Shown piece by piece: positions 21,507 through 33,800 of a stretch of 64,000 nt of DNA. Source of the DNA: Tetradesmus obliquus (Eukaryota; Chlorophyta; Chlorophyceae; Sphaeropleales; Scenedesmaceae); contig CP126203.1 of assembly GCA_030272155.1 (NCBI GenBank), positions 1,426,001-1,490,000 on the forward strand, read 5' to 3'. Made by a program: the position numbers and the translations under genes. Every line of letters begins with the position of its first letter. Position 1 is the stretch's first letter. The notes under the pieces were generated by a model that was given only the letters and a program-made list of their open reading frames with translations, did not search any database and was not told where the DNA came from.

Positions 21507-24060
21507 ATGCTGCCCGCTGGCCGCAGCGAGATGTTCCGCAAGTAGCCCGTGCGTGTTCTCTCCACCCCGGGGTGCCAATTCCGCACCATGTCACGCAGCG
21601 TTGAGTCAGGCATAACATCAGCTGATCTATACTTGCCGAAGCGCTGCCTGAACGCGCCGAACACCTCGCTCTCGTGGCAGCGGCCGATGCGCTGCAGGCG
21701 CACGTCTGCAAAGCCGGCTGCAGCACACAACATGCAGCAGCACAGAAGAGTTGAGTTTCAGTTGTGCATGGATCCAAAGCACCAGAGCTGTTATGTGCAG
21801 ATCCAGCTTACCATACCAGCGCTCGCTGCCAACAGTCCGCCACTCAACAACCAAGCAACCACCTACTAGCAGCAACCCTTGCAGTCAGCTTCTTGAAAGC
21901 AGCTCTGGTCAAACATGGTCAAACCCGGTCAAACTCACCAAAGTCCTGCCACTGCGACTCCAGTGTCTGAGCCTCTGCCACGCTCAGCCTCTTGGGCCTG
22001 CCCACTTCAAATATGCCAGCAGCAAACAGTGCACCGATGCCGCTGCTGATTGACCATGTAGGGTCCCCTAGCCCTGCTTCTAGCACGCCCGCTGCTGCCA
22101 CGCCGCCTGCTAGGCACGCTGATGCTGCTGCTGCTTTGATCCACAAGGGCACTTGGTAGTCTATGGCATCCACACTGCATGTACAGGAGACAGAGCAGGC
22201 AGGAGTTCTTGGCACAGATGCAGCGTGCAGGTAAAAACAGACACGTGACTTTGCCAATTGCTGGCAAGTGTAAACAAGCAAGTTGTTGCCAGCCACCCAG
22301 GCACTCTTCATGCTCAGGGGGCAGAAGCAGGCTGGGGAAATCTTGACACAAATGCAGGGTGCAAAGACATAACTGAAACAAGACATCGCCACCTGCTGAC
22401 TGTACTCTGTCTGGGCATGCAGCAGCGGGCTGTGAAGGTCTTGGCACAGGCGCAGGGTGCAGCGGGCAAAGGGTGGTAACTCTTGCTGCTTGTGACACAG
22501 TCACAATGTAATGACTCACGGCTGCTGTGTTGCGCGGCCAAGTATGTTCATGAGCCAGTCTGAGGGCCGCTCCGTGTCAAAGTTGCCCAGGAAGACTAGC
22601 AGCAGCTGCACAGGGCTCAGGTACCACAGCGCAACAGCCCACAGCAACGCACCAGTCGCATCACCTGCAGCAGCAGCAGCAGCAGCAGCAGAGTAAGTTC
22701 AGAAATGGCTGAGCAACATACGCACTTACAAACAGCGCAGCACTGCAGCAGTGAGCACAAGCACACTGAAGAGTACAGCAAATACCACGAGCACCCTGCC
22801 CGTCCAATCTGTTATCTGAAGTGTAGGACAGGGCAGCCACTCTGGCGTTGCTCACCTAGGCCAAATCCTGCAAAGCCGCTTGCTGCCAGTGCTTTGCTGA
22901 TGCTGTCATCATCATTGAATGACCACACGTCACTGCTTGACAGCTGTTGTTGACAATAAAATGCAGTCACGGTGCCTTTTGCTCACCTAGCCCAAAGCCT
23001 GCAAAGCCCAGAGCAGCCAGTGCTTCACTGATACTGTCATCATCGTTGTACAGCACATCTGCCAGCTCATCCCTCATGTTGGTCAGCGTGTAGGCGGCAG
23101 AGCCCACAAACAGGAATACTGCAGGGCAATGTGGACATTTGCAGGAGGCCACACAGCAGCGTGAGCAGGAGTCCCACCCAGTTTCGTGAGGTTTCAACAA
23201 TTGCTGTTCGGCGAATTTCGGCTGCAATGAGTGATGCAGGAGTATCAGTTTCAGGACACCAGGTGGCTGCGGACGCCATTGCTGCACAATCATCGCCTAA
23301 CAACAGGGCGCGCCAGCTGCTTCAACAGCACGGTTCAAGCTCATCACATCACCAGCTTGTTTGAAAGCTGTGCTGCAGTGCAGCAGTGCATCCGTAAGCA
23401 TAGCTGTGCTGCTGCTGCTGCTGCTGCTGGTGCTGCTGCTGCTGCTGCTGCTGCTGCTGTCACTGCCAAGCCTGTGCTTGCGTGCAGCACTCACGTGCTG
23501 CTGGGATGCCTGCAGAGCTGCTGCCACCTTCACCGCCATTGTCGTTGTTGTCTCCTGATGCTCGTAAACAGACTGCAACAGACACAAAACATGTGATTTG
23601 ATGGAACTTTGTTGAGCGGCGGCGTGCACCCCACTGCTGCTTCCGTTGTTAGCGCCAGCAGTAGTGTACATTGCTCTGGTCCTGAGAGCCAAGGGTTGCT
23701 CGCAAGCAATTGCCAAGGAGCAGTCCAGCCTCACTCAGTGTACAGAAGACATTCTCTGTTGCTGCTATTAGTGCATAGCATCAAGATCAAGTTCACGCAA
23801 TGGCGGGCTAGCGCCTGCAGGCAGCAAGAGTGCAACAGCTGGCCACAGCTCAGCATGCTGGCCACTGGCCGCTGCATGTCAGGCTGGTGATGCCGTGTAC
23901 CTGACAGCTTCCGCTGTTCCGCATGTGCCAAAGTGTTTTTGTGGTTCCGTGTATGTTGACTGATACGTCCATGGCATCTGATGTTGCTACGAACTGCTTG
24001 AGGCCCACCACCAACCACAGAAGCAGCAGGCTGGTGGTGGTTGCCACCACAGCGAACACG
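21254..24060 (-). CDS. Unrecognised multi-pass membrane protein
   Basis: A run of exon-like minus-strand blocks with good splice sites: about 24060-23960 (FAVVATTTSLLLLWLVVGL, membrane helix), 23410-23260, about 23120-22985 (LFVGSAAYTLTNMRDELAD then EALAALGFAGFGLG), about 22666-22530 (LLWAVALWYLSPVQLLLVFL), about 22190-21925 (WSISSGIGALFAAGIFEVGR), and a last exon from about 21720 with RCHESEVFGAFRQRFGKYR and MVRNWHPGVERTRTGY. After that comes a Ser/Ala/Gln-rich tail to a stop at 21254. I do not recognise the family. The hydrophobic segments and conserved-looking soluble end suggest an organellar membrane protein, which is inference. The 5' end is uncertain. A frame with GTT to other exons was not verified. 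Confidence 0.55.
22850..22930 (-). repeat. Donor-side echo of the exon at 23120-22985
   Basis: Repeats NDDDSISKALAASGFAGFGLG with its GTGAGC donor, downstream of the intact exon in transcription order. Confidence 0.85.
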
Positions 24061-24549
24061 CATTGCTGTCAGCGACGTCTGCATGTATGTTAGGTGTCGA
24101 AAGAAACGTTTTTACTGGATGGTGTCCACCAGAAGACAGGGAAGTCACCACCTTCAGTGCTGTGCGATGTGGTAGCAGCTTGGTTGAATATGAACGTTGC
24201 TGCTCAATACATATAAACCGTTGGCTATCCGCATTATTGTATTCAAGTGACCGCAGGAAAGTATGATAGACCCTCGTCACCACCCCAGGAACCCCAGCGC
24301 CCCAGGAACGGTTCCCCCTTGCAAATCGGGCTTCAGCTCAGGCTTGCAGACAGACTGTCACATCAAGACACACAACTTCACATTTACAAAACGATGTCCA
24401 CGTGCAACTGTGTCGCTTATAGATAGGTGCAAGTCAGGGTGTAGTGCTTGAACGGCTTCAGGTCCTCACAGCAGCACTTGTTCACGGTGTGTTCAGTGAA
24501 TACCGTTGTCAACAACACTGAGCACTTTCGTGTCAGCTGTTTAGGCAGC

Positions 24550-27500
24550 ATGCTGCGCCGGATCCTCTGCCTGTCAAGCAGCAACCCTGGTGCAGGGCTA
24601 GCAGTGCTTGCTGCTGCATCACAGCAGACAGCAGTGCACAGCAGCGGAGGCAACGTTCAGCGACGATTACCACCTCAATCAAGCAACGTCTACTGCCTGG
24701 AAACAACAGCAGCAGGTGCAGGCCACAGCAGCAGCAGTGCCAGCTCAGCGCTGCATCACTTGCAGGAAGCCCACAGTCAGCAGGGAACTGCTGGCACCTC
24801 AACTAGCAGCCAGCAGCACTTGCAGCACCTGCCTCATACAACAAGCAGCTGTTTGCGGGCCATCAGCAGCACTACCAGCAGCACTACAGCACGGCTGCCA
24901 GCTTGTCACCCTCACCTACAGCTGCAGCTGCAGCAGCAGGTGTCTTGGCCACAGCAGCGATGGCAGAGAACCCAGCAGCAACAGCAGCAGCAGCAGCAGC
25001 AGCTCCTGCAAGGGCCGGCTACTTTCTGGCTGGTTGGGCAGGCATGGCGTGGGCTGCAGCACCCCAACAAGTAAGCGCCTTGATAGCTCCGTGGTGCATG
25101 TTGCCCAACAGGCCAATTTTGAATTGCAGCCATAGCAGCATGCCTGCCACATAACACGTGTTAGGTGCTGCGTGTTCCAAGAGGGACCCATCCACACAGC
25201 TGCATCATTTGACACACTGCAGCATGTTTGTCTCTCTCCAGTAACCACTGTGCAATGTTGGCGGTTGTGCGTGTGTGCTTCCTGCAGGCTGCAGCCCGAA
25301 GGCAAGCGGCTGGCTGCAGCCCCCAAACACCTACACCCAAACCCCAAACGTTACATACCAACTGCTCGCTGTTCACTGTTTTGCGTATGCCTGCTGCAGG
25401 CCTGTGCCCAAAGGCAAGCGGCCTGCGGCAGCCGGCAGACCTAAACCAGATGTAAAAAAGCCACAGCAGCGGCGCAACACACAAATCACAGCGCCTGTTG
25501 TGATGGTCATCATGCCAGATGGCACCAAGCAGGTGTGTTGCTGCACACTGTTGGTGTATCTATGTACAGCCCATGTTTACTCGAATGTGGTCAGGATGCT
25601 TACATGCTTACGTGCCATATGCAAACTCTCTGTCAACAGCAGTACGCTGGCAGCAGCTGATGTTGAATACAGCTGTTGACCTGACAAGCATCTATGTGAT
25701 GTGCAGCATTGCTTTGCTGGTTTGTATTGTGAGGTTGTGCTGCTATCTGGCTGCTGAACGCCAGTGGTGGTCGCTCCTCCTTGCAGGAAATGGCGCTGGC
25801 TGCTGCGATGGCTGCTGCTGCGGGGTTGGCCCTAGATCTCATGTCACCCCAAACATCTGCTTCGCCTGCACACCTTGCACACACTGGCGCTGGCTGCTGC
25901 TGCTGCTGGCCTGGGGCTAGACTGCATGCTATGCCAAACATTCATTGTGCGCGTGCGCCGTGCAGGAAATGGCGCTGTCTGCTGCGCTGGCGGCTGCTGC
26001 TGGCCTGGGGCTGGACTTGGTGGAGGTCAACGCAAAGGGGCAGCCGCCAGTCACGAGGTGGGTGGGGCTGCGTTTCGTTTCTGTGACATTCGTGCTGGTC
26101 AACGTTTGTGTTGATTGTCTGTTTTAGTGGCATTCTCAGCAGTTTGGCCTGGGGCTGGACGTAGTGGAGGTCAATGCAAAGGGGCAGCCGCCCGTCACTA
26201 GGTGGGTGGGGCTGCGTGTCGGTTTTCCAATAAACCGCTGTGGTATCCCTGTGGTATTCCCAGCACTTTGGCCTGTGGCTAGACCGTGTCAAAGCCTGGG
26301 TGCAAACCGTGCAGAATCAGATGCCACTGCAGCACGCTGGAGTTGCCGCGTGTGAGCAGCAACGCCGTACAAAAGCAAGACATAGTTCATCACACGGCTA
26401 TCCGGTTTTGCCTTGAACTGCTGCAGGGTGATGGACTGGAAGAAGTTTGCGTACGAGCAGCAGCAGAAGGCAGACGCGGCCGACAAGCAGCGGCGGCAGC
26501 AGCAGAAGCTGTCGACGCCAAAGGAGATGCAGTTCTCTGCACGCATCGGAGGTACGCTTGGCAGGCACGGCAGCTGCGCCTGTCTGCTTTGATGCTGTTG
26601 CAGGCTTTGCGGCATTCGCCAGCTGCATAAGTACATCAGGAGTAATCGGGCAGCGACACTCCTGAGTGCACAGCCGAAGGAGATGCAGTTCTCAGCGCGC
26701 ATCGGAGGTGCACTTGGCAGGGCAGCTGCGCCTGTCCTCTGCTGTGACAAGCCAGACGTCTGCACCTGCAATGCAGCTTTGTGACGGGAGATTGAGGATG
26801 GTGTGGGTAGCGTGCATGTTCGCTTGCAGAGAGTATGTCATGTCTGGGCATCATCCTGTACATATAATTTCGAGCGGCAGCACGCCTGCAAGGCTGCTGT
26901 ACTGCTGAGGTATAACTGCTTTGATGATACTTTCTTCTCTGCTTTGCTGCTGCTTCTCCTGCAGATCATGATCTGGAGGTGAAGATGAGGAAGGTGGCTG
27001 GCTGGCTGGATCTCGGCCACAGGTGAGGCTGTTGAAATAGTTGATACATTTGCATGCAGGCATTTTGCAAAGTAGTTGGCAATTGAGGTAGCCGAGTAGG
27101 ACAGTGACAAACGAAGGTGCACAGAACAATTGGGTTCTGTTACAGTTTGCGCAAACACAAACACTACTGCATGCAAGCGCCACAACTGAAACAGCATTGC
27201 CAGCAGGAAGGTGGCAGGCTGGCTGGATCTGGGCCACAGATGAGGCGGTTGACAGGGAGTTACAGAGTTCTTAGCACTGTCCATGGTTGTGTTCACCAGT
27301 AGAGGAACAATAATAGTCGCAGTGTCCACCTCCCCAGAGGATGAGGCGTGATTGCCAATGCCGGAAGGTATGGCTTACAAGAAGGTTATCAAGTGGAGTT
27401 GTGCTACAGTTTGCGCAGACCCTGCTGCCTTCAGCTGAACCAGCATTGCCGGAAACGCTAGCTCCGTGAGGGAATGACCCCATCACTACGTTTGTTGCAT

Positions 27501-27585
27501 TCACTGCTATGTGCAGTGCACTTGCAACTTGAAGCGGCACTCTCAGTCCTGGTCTGACAATGTTGTCAGTGCTAACATGTCCTGC

Positions 27586-27639
<54 letters not shown>

Positions 27640-28136
27640 AGGGTTCAGCTGGTAGTGAAGCACGGCAGGGAGGAGGAGGCAGCAGCAACAGGTAGGAAGC
27701 ATCTGCATAGCCACCTCGTGCTAGAGATGGCAGCTGTTGAAAGGCCCATGGACACTTGCAGGACCAAGTGGATCACATGCTTCAAGCAGAGTCTGCTGAT
27801 GCTCATTTGCACCTGGTCAGGCTCGTTGGCATACGTCTCACCTGCTGCCTGGACGTTTCATTGAGAATCAGACTGACCCAATGTCTATGTATAAGGGACA
27901 GTCAAAGTACACTGTCAACACAGCATGTCCCCGCCAACAACTTGGGCTCACTGTTGCCTGCTTGTTATATTGTTGCTGCTGCAGAGGCCCTGGAGTACTT
28001 GCTGGCACGTGTGCAAGCAGACTACAACGTCGAAGCAGGAGAGCAGCAGCAACAGCGGCGTGCAGTGACCAGGCTGGTCAAACCTTTGGGGGCGCCAGGG
28101 GAGGCAGCAAAGAACAAAGCAGCAGAGGCCAGCTAA
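24550..28136 (+). CDS. infC: Translation initiation factor IF-3, organellar
   Basis: Binds the small ribosomal subunit and checks start-codon pairing. The start at 24550 gives a mitochondrial-type presequence (MLRRILCLSSSNPGAGLAVL). Exons: 24550 to about 24720; about 24810-25070 (Gln/Ala-rich); 25400-25532 (NTQITAPVVMVIMPDGTK, the IF-3 N-terminal strand); 25965-26057 (LGLDLVEVNAKGQPPVTR, the N-domain signature); 26427-26551 (VMDWKKFAYEQQQKADA linker helix, then KEMQFSARIG); 26965-27022 (DHDLEVKMRKVAGWLD, C-domain); from 27642 (VQLVVKHGREEEAA); and a last exon near 27985-28136 with ALEYLLARVQADYN and an Ala/Lys tail ending in TAA. Phases agree between the exons from 25965 to 27642. The join around 27690-27985 is uncertain. 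A plastid rather than mitochondrial site cannot be excluded. Confidence 0.85.
25289..25335 (+). repeat. Acceptor-side echo of IF-3 exon 25400-25532
   Basis: After a CTGCAG acceptor the copy encodes LQPEGKRLAAAPK, against PVPKGKRPAAAGRPK in the intact exon, then diverges. Confidence 0.7.
25616..25640 (-). repeat. Dispersed TGTTGACAGAG repeat, copy 2
   Basis: Identical over 25 bases to 6789-6813. It lies in an IF-3 intron. The flank GCTTACGTGC is shared with the copy at 56939. Confidence 0.8.
25787..25925 (+). repeat. Acceptor-side echoes of IF-3 exon 25965-26057
   Basis: The copy at 25787-25850 encodes EMALAAAMAAAAGLALDL and breaks off. A more decayed copy lies at about 25885-25925. Confidence 0.8.
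26140..26202 (+). repeat. Donor-side echo of IF-3 exon 25965-26057
   Basis: Encodes FGLGLDVVEVNAKGQPPVTR with a GTGGGT donor, 85 bases after the intact exon end. Confidence 0.9.
26675..26712 (+). repeat. Donor-side echo of IF-3 exon 26427-26551
   Basis: Repeats PKEMQFSARIG followed by GTGCAC. A similar echo of the next exon (GWLDLGH) lies at about 27205-27241. Confidence 0.8.
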
Positions 28137-28991
28137 GGCACTGAGCCACGCTGTTCGTGTACCCGGACGAATGAGAATGAGGACGGAGACTGTGGCCTTC
28201 CGGCTGGGTTACTTTTTTTGTTACACCGGCTCTTTCCACTCGAAGTGCTCCGAACTGACTAAAGCTGCGGCGGCAGGCGTTGTCTCACTGCACTGCACAG
28301 TGTGACGGCCCTTTATAGCTGAAGGTTTAGCGCGCGAGGCGCAGGCATTGGTGAGCTTCGTGGAGCAGTGACAGTCTCTGATTACGTGCAATCAGGCCAA
28401 ATATGCTGCCTCGAAGGCCATGCAGCAAAACTTTTCAGCAAATGTGCAAATTACGACGTCCAGTTCTGCATCTTGGCCAGGTTCACTGGCTTCTGGTGTT
28501 TTGGGTTGTGGGTTTTGACTTTGCCAGAGTTTTGCGGGCAGGTGTTGCCTGATAGCACGTCACGATAAGACACTTCTTAATGTAATCAAAGGTGATGAAG
28601 TGCCTCGTAGGGGCTGGGAGGGGTGGGTGGGTGGCCGGATGGCTTCATCCAACGCAACAACTATGACGGTAGCTCAGCACCATGCATGCATGCGAAATGG
28701 CGCGTGCCTCGCACACAAGCAAGGAAACAATCGTCCGGGATACGGAGTGGAAGTCACCGTAATTTTGACATGCGAACGTTGGGCGGTGATTGATGACGAG
28801 TCGTTGACTGCTACCACAGCACTCTGCTACAGCCCGCTGTAGCACACGACAGCAGAGATGACCCCCAACCACACCGACATGCAGACGCGCATTGAGACGC
28901 TGAGTCGCTTCATCGCAGTTAGCAGATACAAAGGATCTCTTTCGTGTATATCGCTCAATTCGTTTTGCGCCTGTGGGCGCTCAGCAGCAGC
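28137..28991. other. Intergenic region between IF-3 and CRTISO
   Basis: 855 bases with a TGTAA signal at 28581-28585 that probably ends the IF-3 transcript. The remainder should hold the CRTISO promoter and 5' leader. No clear TATA box or light-response element is identifiable by eye. Confidence 0.5.
28581..28585 (+). terminator. TGTAA polyadenylation signal of the IF-3 gene
   Basis: First TGTAA after the IF-3 stop, 445 bases downstream. Confidence 0.45.
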
Positions 28992-29455
28992 ATGCTTCGT
29001 GCTAGGGCCTTCTCTGGAGCCAATGCTGGCCGGAGTTCGGGCAGCAGGCGGTCTCTGGCTTGCAATCGATTCATAAATGCCGCAGTCAAGACGCCGTACC
29101 CAACAGACACCGCGCAGTTGACCACTGAGGCCCCTACTGATGTGGTCTACGATGCAGTTATCATCGGTGGAGGCATGGGCGGCCTTACCACAGCAGCAAA
29201 GCTCGTAGCGAAAGGAGCAAAGGTCGTGGTGCTCGAGAAGTACCTAGTGCCAGGCGGCAGTGCAGCACACTACAAGCGGGAGGGCTATACCTTTGATGTA
29301 GGCAGCAGCATGATGTTTGGCTTTGGTGACCAGGGCACAACCAACCTGATTACCAAAGCACTGGAGTCAGTTGGGAAGCGGATGCAGACAGTTCCAGACC
29401 CCACACAGGTGCACTACCACTGCCCACCCAGCAGCGCACACCCGGAGGTGAGCTG

Positions 29456-29496
<41 letters not shown>

Positions 29497-30830
29497 GCTT
29501 CAACACACCCTTATGTACAAACTGAATGCACATCTCTTATAAACACGTGCAGCTTGATGTGAGCGCAGCGTGGCTTGCAGCTGAGAGCCAAGCGCAGGGC
29601 TGGTGCGGCTGCAACAGTGCCGCACCAGCATGGGTGACAGCAGCAGCAGCAGCAGCAGCAGCAGCATGGTTGCCAGCGGCACGCCCGTGCACAGCAGCAG
29701 CAGCAGCAGCAGCAGCAAAATGCAAGCAACAGCACTTGTGTTCGTGTGTCCATGTGTGCGTAGCGCATGACTGAGCAGGAGTAGCACCCGTACAAGCACT
29801 CGGCTGCACCTGTGCACCTGCTGGAGGAAGTTCCCACACACAACTGTGCTCTGTTGCTTCCATAGTGTCATATGTGTGCAGGCCTGAACGTGTAGGTGTG
29901 GCACACGATTGAGGTGTCACACCACGCTGCAGTGCTGAACCATAACCTTCTTCACGTGTCTGTGTCTATGTGCAGTGCCTGGACGTGCAGGTGTGGCGCA
30001 TGTACAGGACTTTGTTGCCGAACTGCTGACACCCACTGCAAAGCTCAACCAGCAACTGGTTTATGTGCCTGTGTCCGTGCTTCTTTGTGTGTTTGCAGGG
30101 CCTGAACGTGCAGGTGTGGCGCAAGTACGGGGACTTTGTGGCTGAGCTGTCTGCCGCTGCCGCAGAACCAAATGCTTTCCTGTTGTGGCTCATACCATCT
30201 AAGATGGTGCCAGGACCCACATGTATTTATCCTCTCCCGAATGCTTCGTGTGCTTGTGTCTGTTGTGTCTGCAGGGCCTGAACGTGCAGGTGTGGCGCAA
30301 GTATGAGGACTTTGTGGCTGAGCTGTCGGCGCGTTTCCCTGCAGAGGCTGCTGGCATCAGGTCCTTCTACGATGAGTGCTGGGCGGTCTTCAACAGCCTC
30401 AACAGCCTGGAGATGAAGAGCCTGGAGGAGCCACGGTGAGGGAAGAAAGTAACAGCCTTATGTAATGTTACAGCAGCAGCAGCAGCAACAACGGCGGCAG
30501 CAACGGCGGCAGCTGCATCAGCAGCATAGGTGATCTCAACAGCCTCAACAGCCTGGAGATGAAGAGCCTGGAGGAGCCCAGGTAAGGGAAGAAAGCAACA
30601 GCCTTATGTGATGTAATAGCAGCAGCAGCAGCAGCAGCAGCAGCAACGGCGGCAGCAACGGCGGCAGCTGCGTCAGTAGCATAGGTCATCTCAACAGCCT
30701 CAACAGCTTGGAGATGAAGAGCCTGGAGGAACCGCGGTGAGGCATGTTTATTGATAGCAGAGCAGCAGCAGCGGCAGCAGCAGCGGCAGAAATGGGTAGT
30801 CTCGGGGCAGCCATGGTAAGGCAGATGTAT

Positions 30831-30866
<36 letters not shown>

Positions 30867-33800
30867 GGGGGCAGCAGCAACACCAGTAGCAGCGCCAGGC
30901 GCAGTGGCTGTGGCAGCAGCAGCAGTGGCAGCGGCGGCGGCAGCTGTAGCTGGAGCAGCAGCAGCAGCAGCATATGTAATGAAACTGCAGCCAAAATCAA
31001 GCTGTAGCCGCATCAACTGCCTCCGGTTGCCGTACTTCTTCCTGCCTTGCATGCACTTTGTGCCGCTTGCCGACCTTTTGTTGTTCCGCTGCTCTGCGCG
31101 TACGCTATGGGCGAATTTGCAAGGAGCTTTGGCTGCCTTGCTCACCAGTCAACCTTGCTTTCTGGTGACATCGTTGTCCTTGCCCCTGCTGGCCTTGTTG
31201 CTGTGCTGCAGGTACCTGATGGGCGATTTTGTGAAGAACCCCATCGCTTGCCTCACAAGTCAATGCTGCTGTTGTGCTGACAGCGTTGCCTTTGCCCCTG
31301 CTGCCCTTGTTTCCGCGCTGCAGGTACCTCATGGGCGAGTTTGTGAAGAACCCGATTGCCTGCCTCACCCTTGCCTCCTACCTCATCACCAACACGGGTG
31401 AGCAAATTTTCTCTGTTGTGGTTAAGGGGGGGGTGGGGGTGGGGGGGGGGGTAGGATTGAACCGCAGCATGCCTCACCCTGGCCTCCTACCTCATTACCA
31501 ACACGGGTGAGCAGGGTTTCAAATTACTGCTTTAGGAGATTGACGTGGTGCGCAAGTACATTAGTGTCAACATCATTGTACCACCACATTGTACTGCCTA
31601 ATTGTACTGTAGGTGACGTGGCACGCAAGTACACCAAGGACCCCGAGCTGCTCAAGTTCATCGACTTGGAGTGCTTCATCTGGAGCACCAAGAGCTATTG
31701 TTTTGCACTGTAGTGCCCAGTTGTACTGCCACATTGTACTGCCTTGATGTATTGCTTCATTGTACCGCAGGTGACATGGCGCGCAAGTACATTTAGGACC
31801 CTGAGCTGCTCAAGTTTATCCACCTAGAGTGCTCCATCGTACTGCCACATTGCACCGCCACATTGCACCCCAGGTTGTGCTTCAAGTGACATTGTACTGC
31901 TGCATTGTACCGCCATCTGTACTGTATAGCAGGTGACGTTGCGCGCAAATACATCAAGGACCCTGAGCTGCTCAAGTTCATCGACCTGGAGTGCTTCAGT
32001 ACACTAGCTCGATGTACTGCCATGTTGTACTGCCACAATATGTCCTCCATACTGTACTGCCAAACTGTACTGCAGGTGATGTGGCACGCAAGTACATCAA
32101 GGATCCTGAGCTGCTCAAGTTCATCGATCTGGAGTGCTTCATCTGGAGCACTGTCAATGCTGACATGACGCCCATGATCAACGCGGGCATGGTCTTCTGT
32201 GACCGGCACTTTGGCGGCATCAACTACCCTGTTGGGGGCGTGGGTGCAATTGCAGAGAACATGGTGGATGGTGAGATGCAACGGCTGTGTCAAATGATGC
32301 TGCGCTGCCGGAGTAGGTGACGTGCACTGCCACAGCACGACAAACACCTGGTTGTGTGCTGCTGTGTGATGCCTGACTTGCTGCTGATTGCACCCGCACC
32401 TTCCTCTTACCTGCCAACTGCTGCCCTCAACACCACATGTCACAATCTTTGCTCCTCCTGCAGGCATCACTGAGCGCGGCGGGCACGTGGTGTACAAGGC
32501 CAATGTGAAGGAGATCATCACACAGGCAGCAGACAGCAGCAGCAGCAGCAGTGAGCCAAGCATATGTGCAACTGGTGAGCCTCCATTGGCGTGAATGACT
32601 GCAATCCGCCTGGCATGACATTAAATTCAAAGATGTCTGTTAAGCACATCTACTTTGCAGAGCTGCACTTGCTTTGGGTAACAGTCTGCGCATGCACACA
32701 GCGCCATGCCCCATCTCTGCGGTGAACACGTGCATCCCCCGATTGCCATGGTGCTGACGGCGGCAGCATGCTGTGTGTGCTACATGTTCATGTAAGCAAA
32801 TTTGGGTAATGCAAACATGCCGTGCAACATGCCTGTTGTCTGCCATGGCAATCACTTAATATCCAATGGTGTGCTTTTTGTTGAAAACGCAGGTGTGCGG
32901 CTGGCTGACGGGCGTGTGTTCCGCGGCAAGTCCATCATCAGCAACGCCACGCGCTGGGACACATTTGAAGGCTTGATGGGCGAGAGCAAGATGCCTGAGA
33001 GCGAAAAGCTGTTCAGGTGGGTGTTATTTTGGGATCAATGTGTCATTTATGTGTCACATGACACTGCATGTGACGCAGCAGCCAGATTGGCACCGTTGAA
33101 GGAAATGTGGGGGTGGCAAGATGCCTGACTGCAAACACCATTCATGCGGCCCTGGCTCTTGATTGTACTGCTTGTAATGCTTGTGCTGCTTGCAGGAAGC
33201 GGTACAAGAAGAGCCCCAGCTTCCTGAGCATCCACATGGGCGTGAAGGCAGATGTACTGCCACCTGACACTGATCATGTGCACAGCTTGTACTGCTTTTA
33301 CTGCTTGTACTGCTTGCAGGAAGCGGTACAAGAAGAGCCCCAGCTTCCTGAGCATCCACATGGGCGTGAAGGCAGATATACTGCCACCTAACACTAATCA
33401 TATGTACTGCTTGTACTGTTTGTACTGCTTGCAGGAAGCAGTACAAGAAGAACCCCAGCTTTCTCAGCATCAACATGGGCGTGAAGGCAGATGTACTGCC
33501 ACCTGATGCAATCTTGTGTACTGCTTGTTCTGTTTGCACTGCTTGTACTGCTTGCAGGAAGCGGTACAAGAAGAGCCCCAGCTTCCTGAGCATCCACATG
33601 GGCGTGAAGGCAGACGTACTGCCACCTGACACAGATGTGCACCACATCCTGGTGGAGACATGGGAGCAGATGGAGCAGCCGCGCGGCACGCTCTTCGTGT
33701 CAATGCCCTCGCTGTGAGTTGGTGCTGCAAATATGTCTTGAGAGAGGATAGTTACATGTCGTTGCAGCATGTTCGGGTTTTTGTTACAGGCTGTGCTGTT

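Noticed and set aside
24250-24460. Possible tRNA or other small structured RNA
   Set aside because: No cloverleaf or internal promoter boxes could be assembled by eye here or elsewhere in the window.
28600-28842. 80-codon plus-strand frame between IF-3 and CRTISO
   Set aside because: No homology, no splice support, overlaps the probable poly(A) and promoter region.
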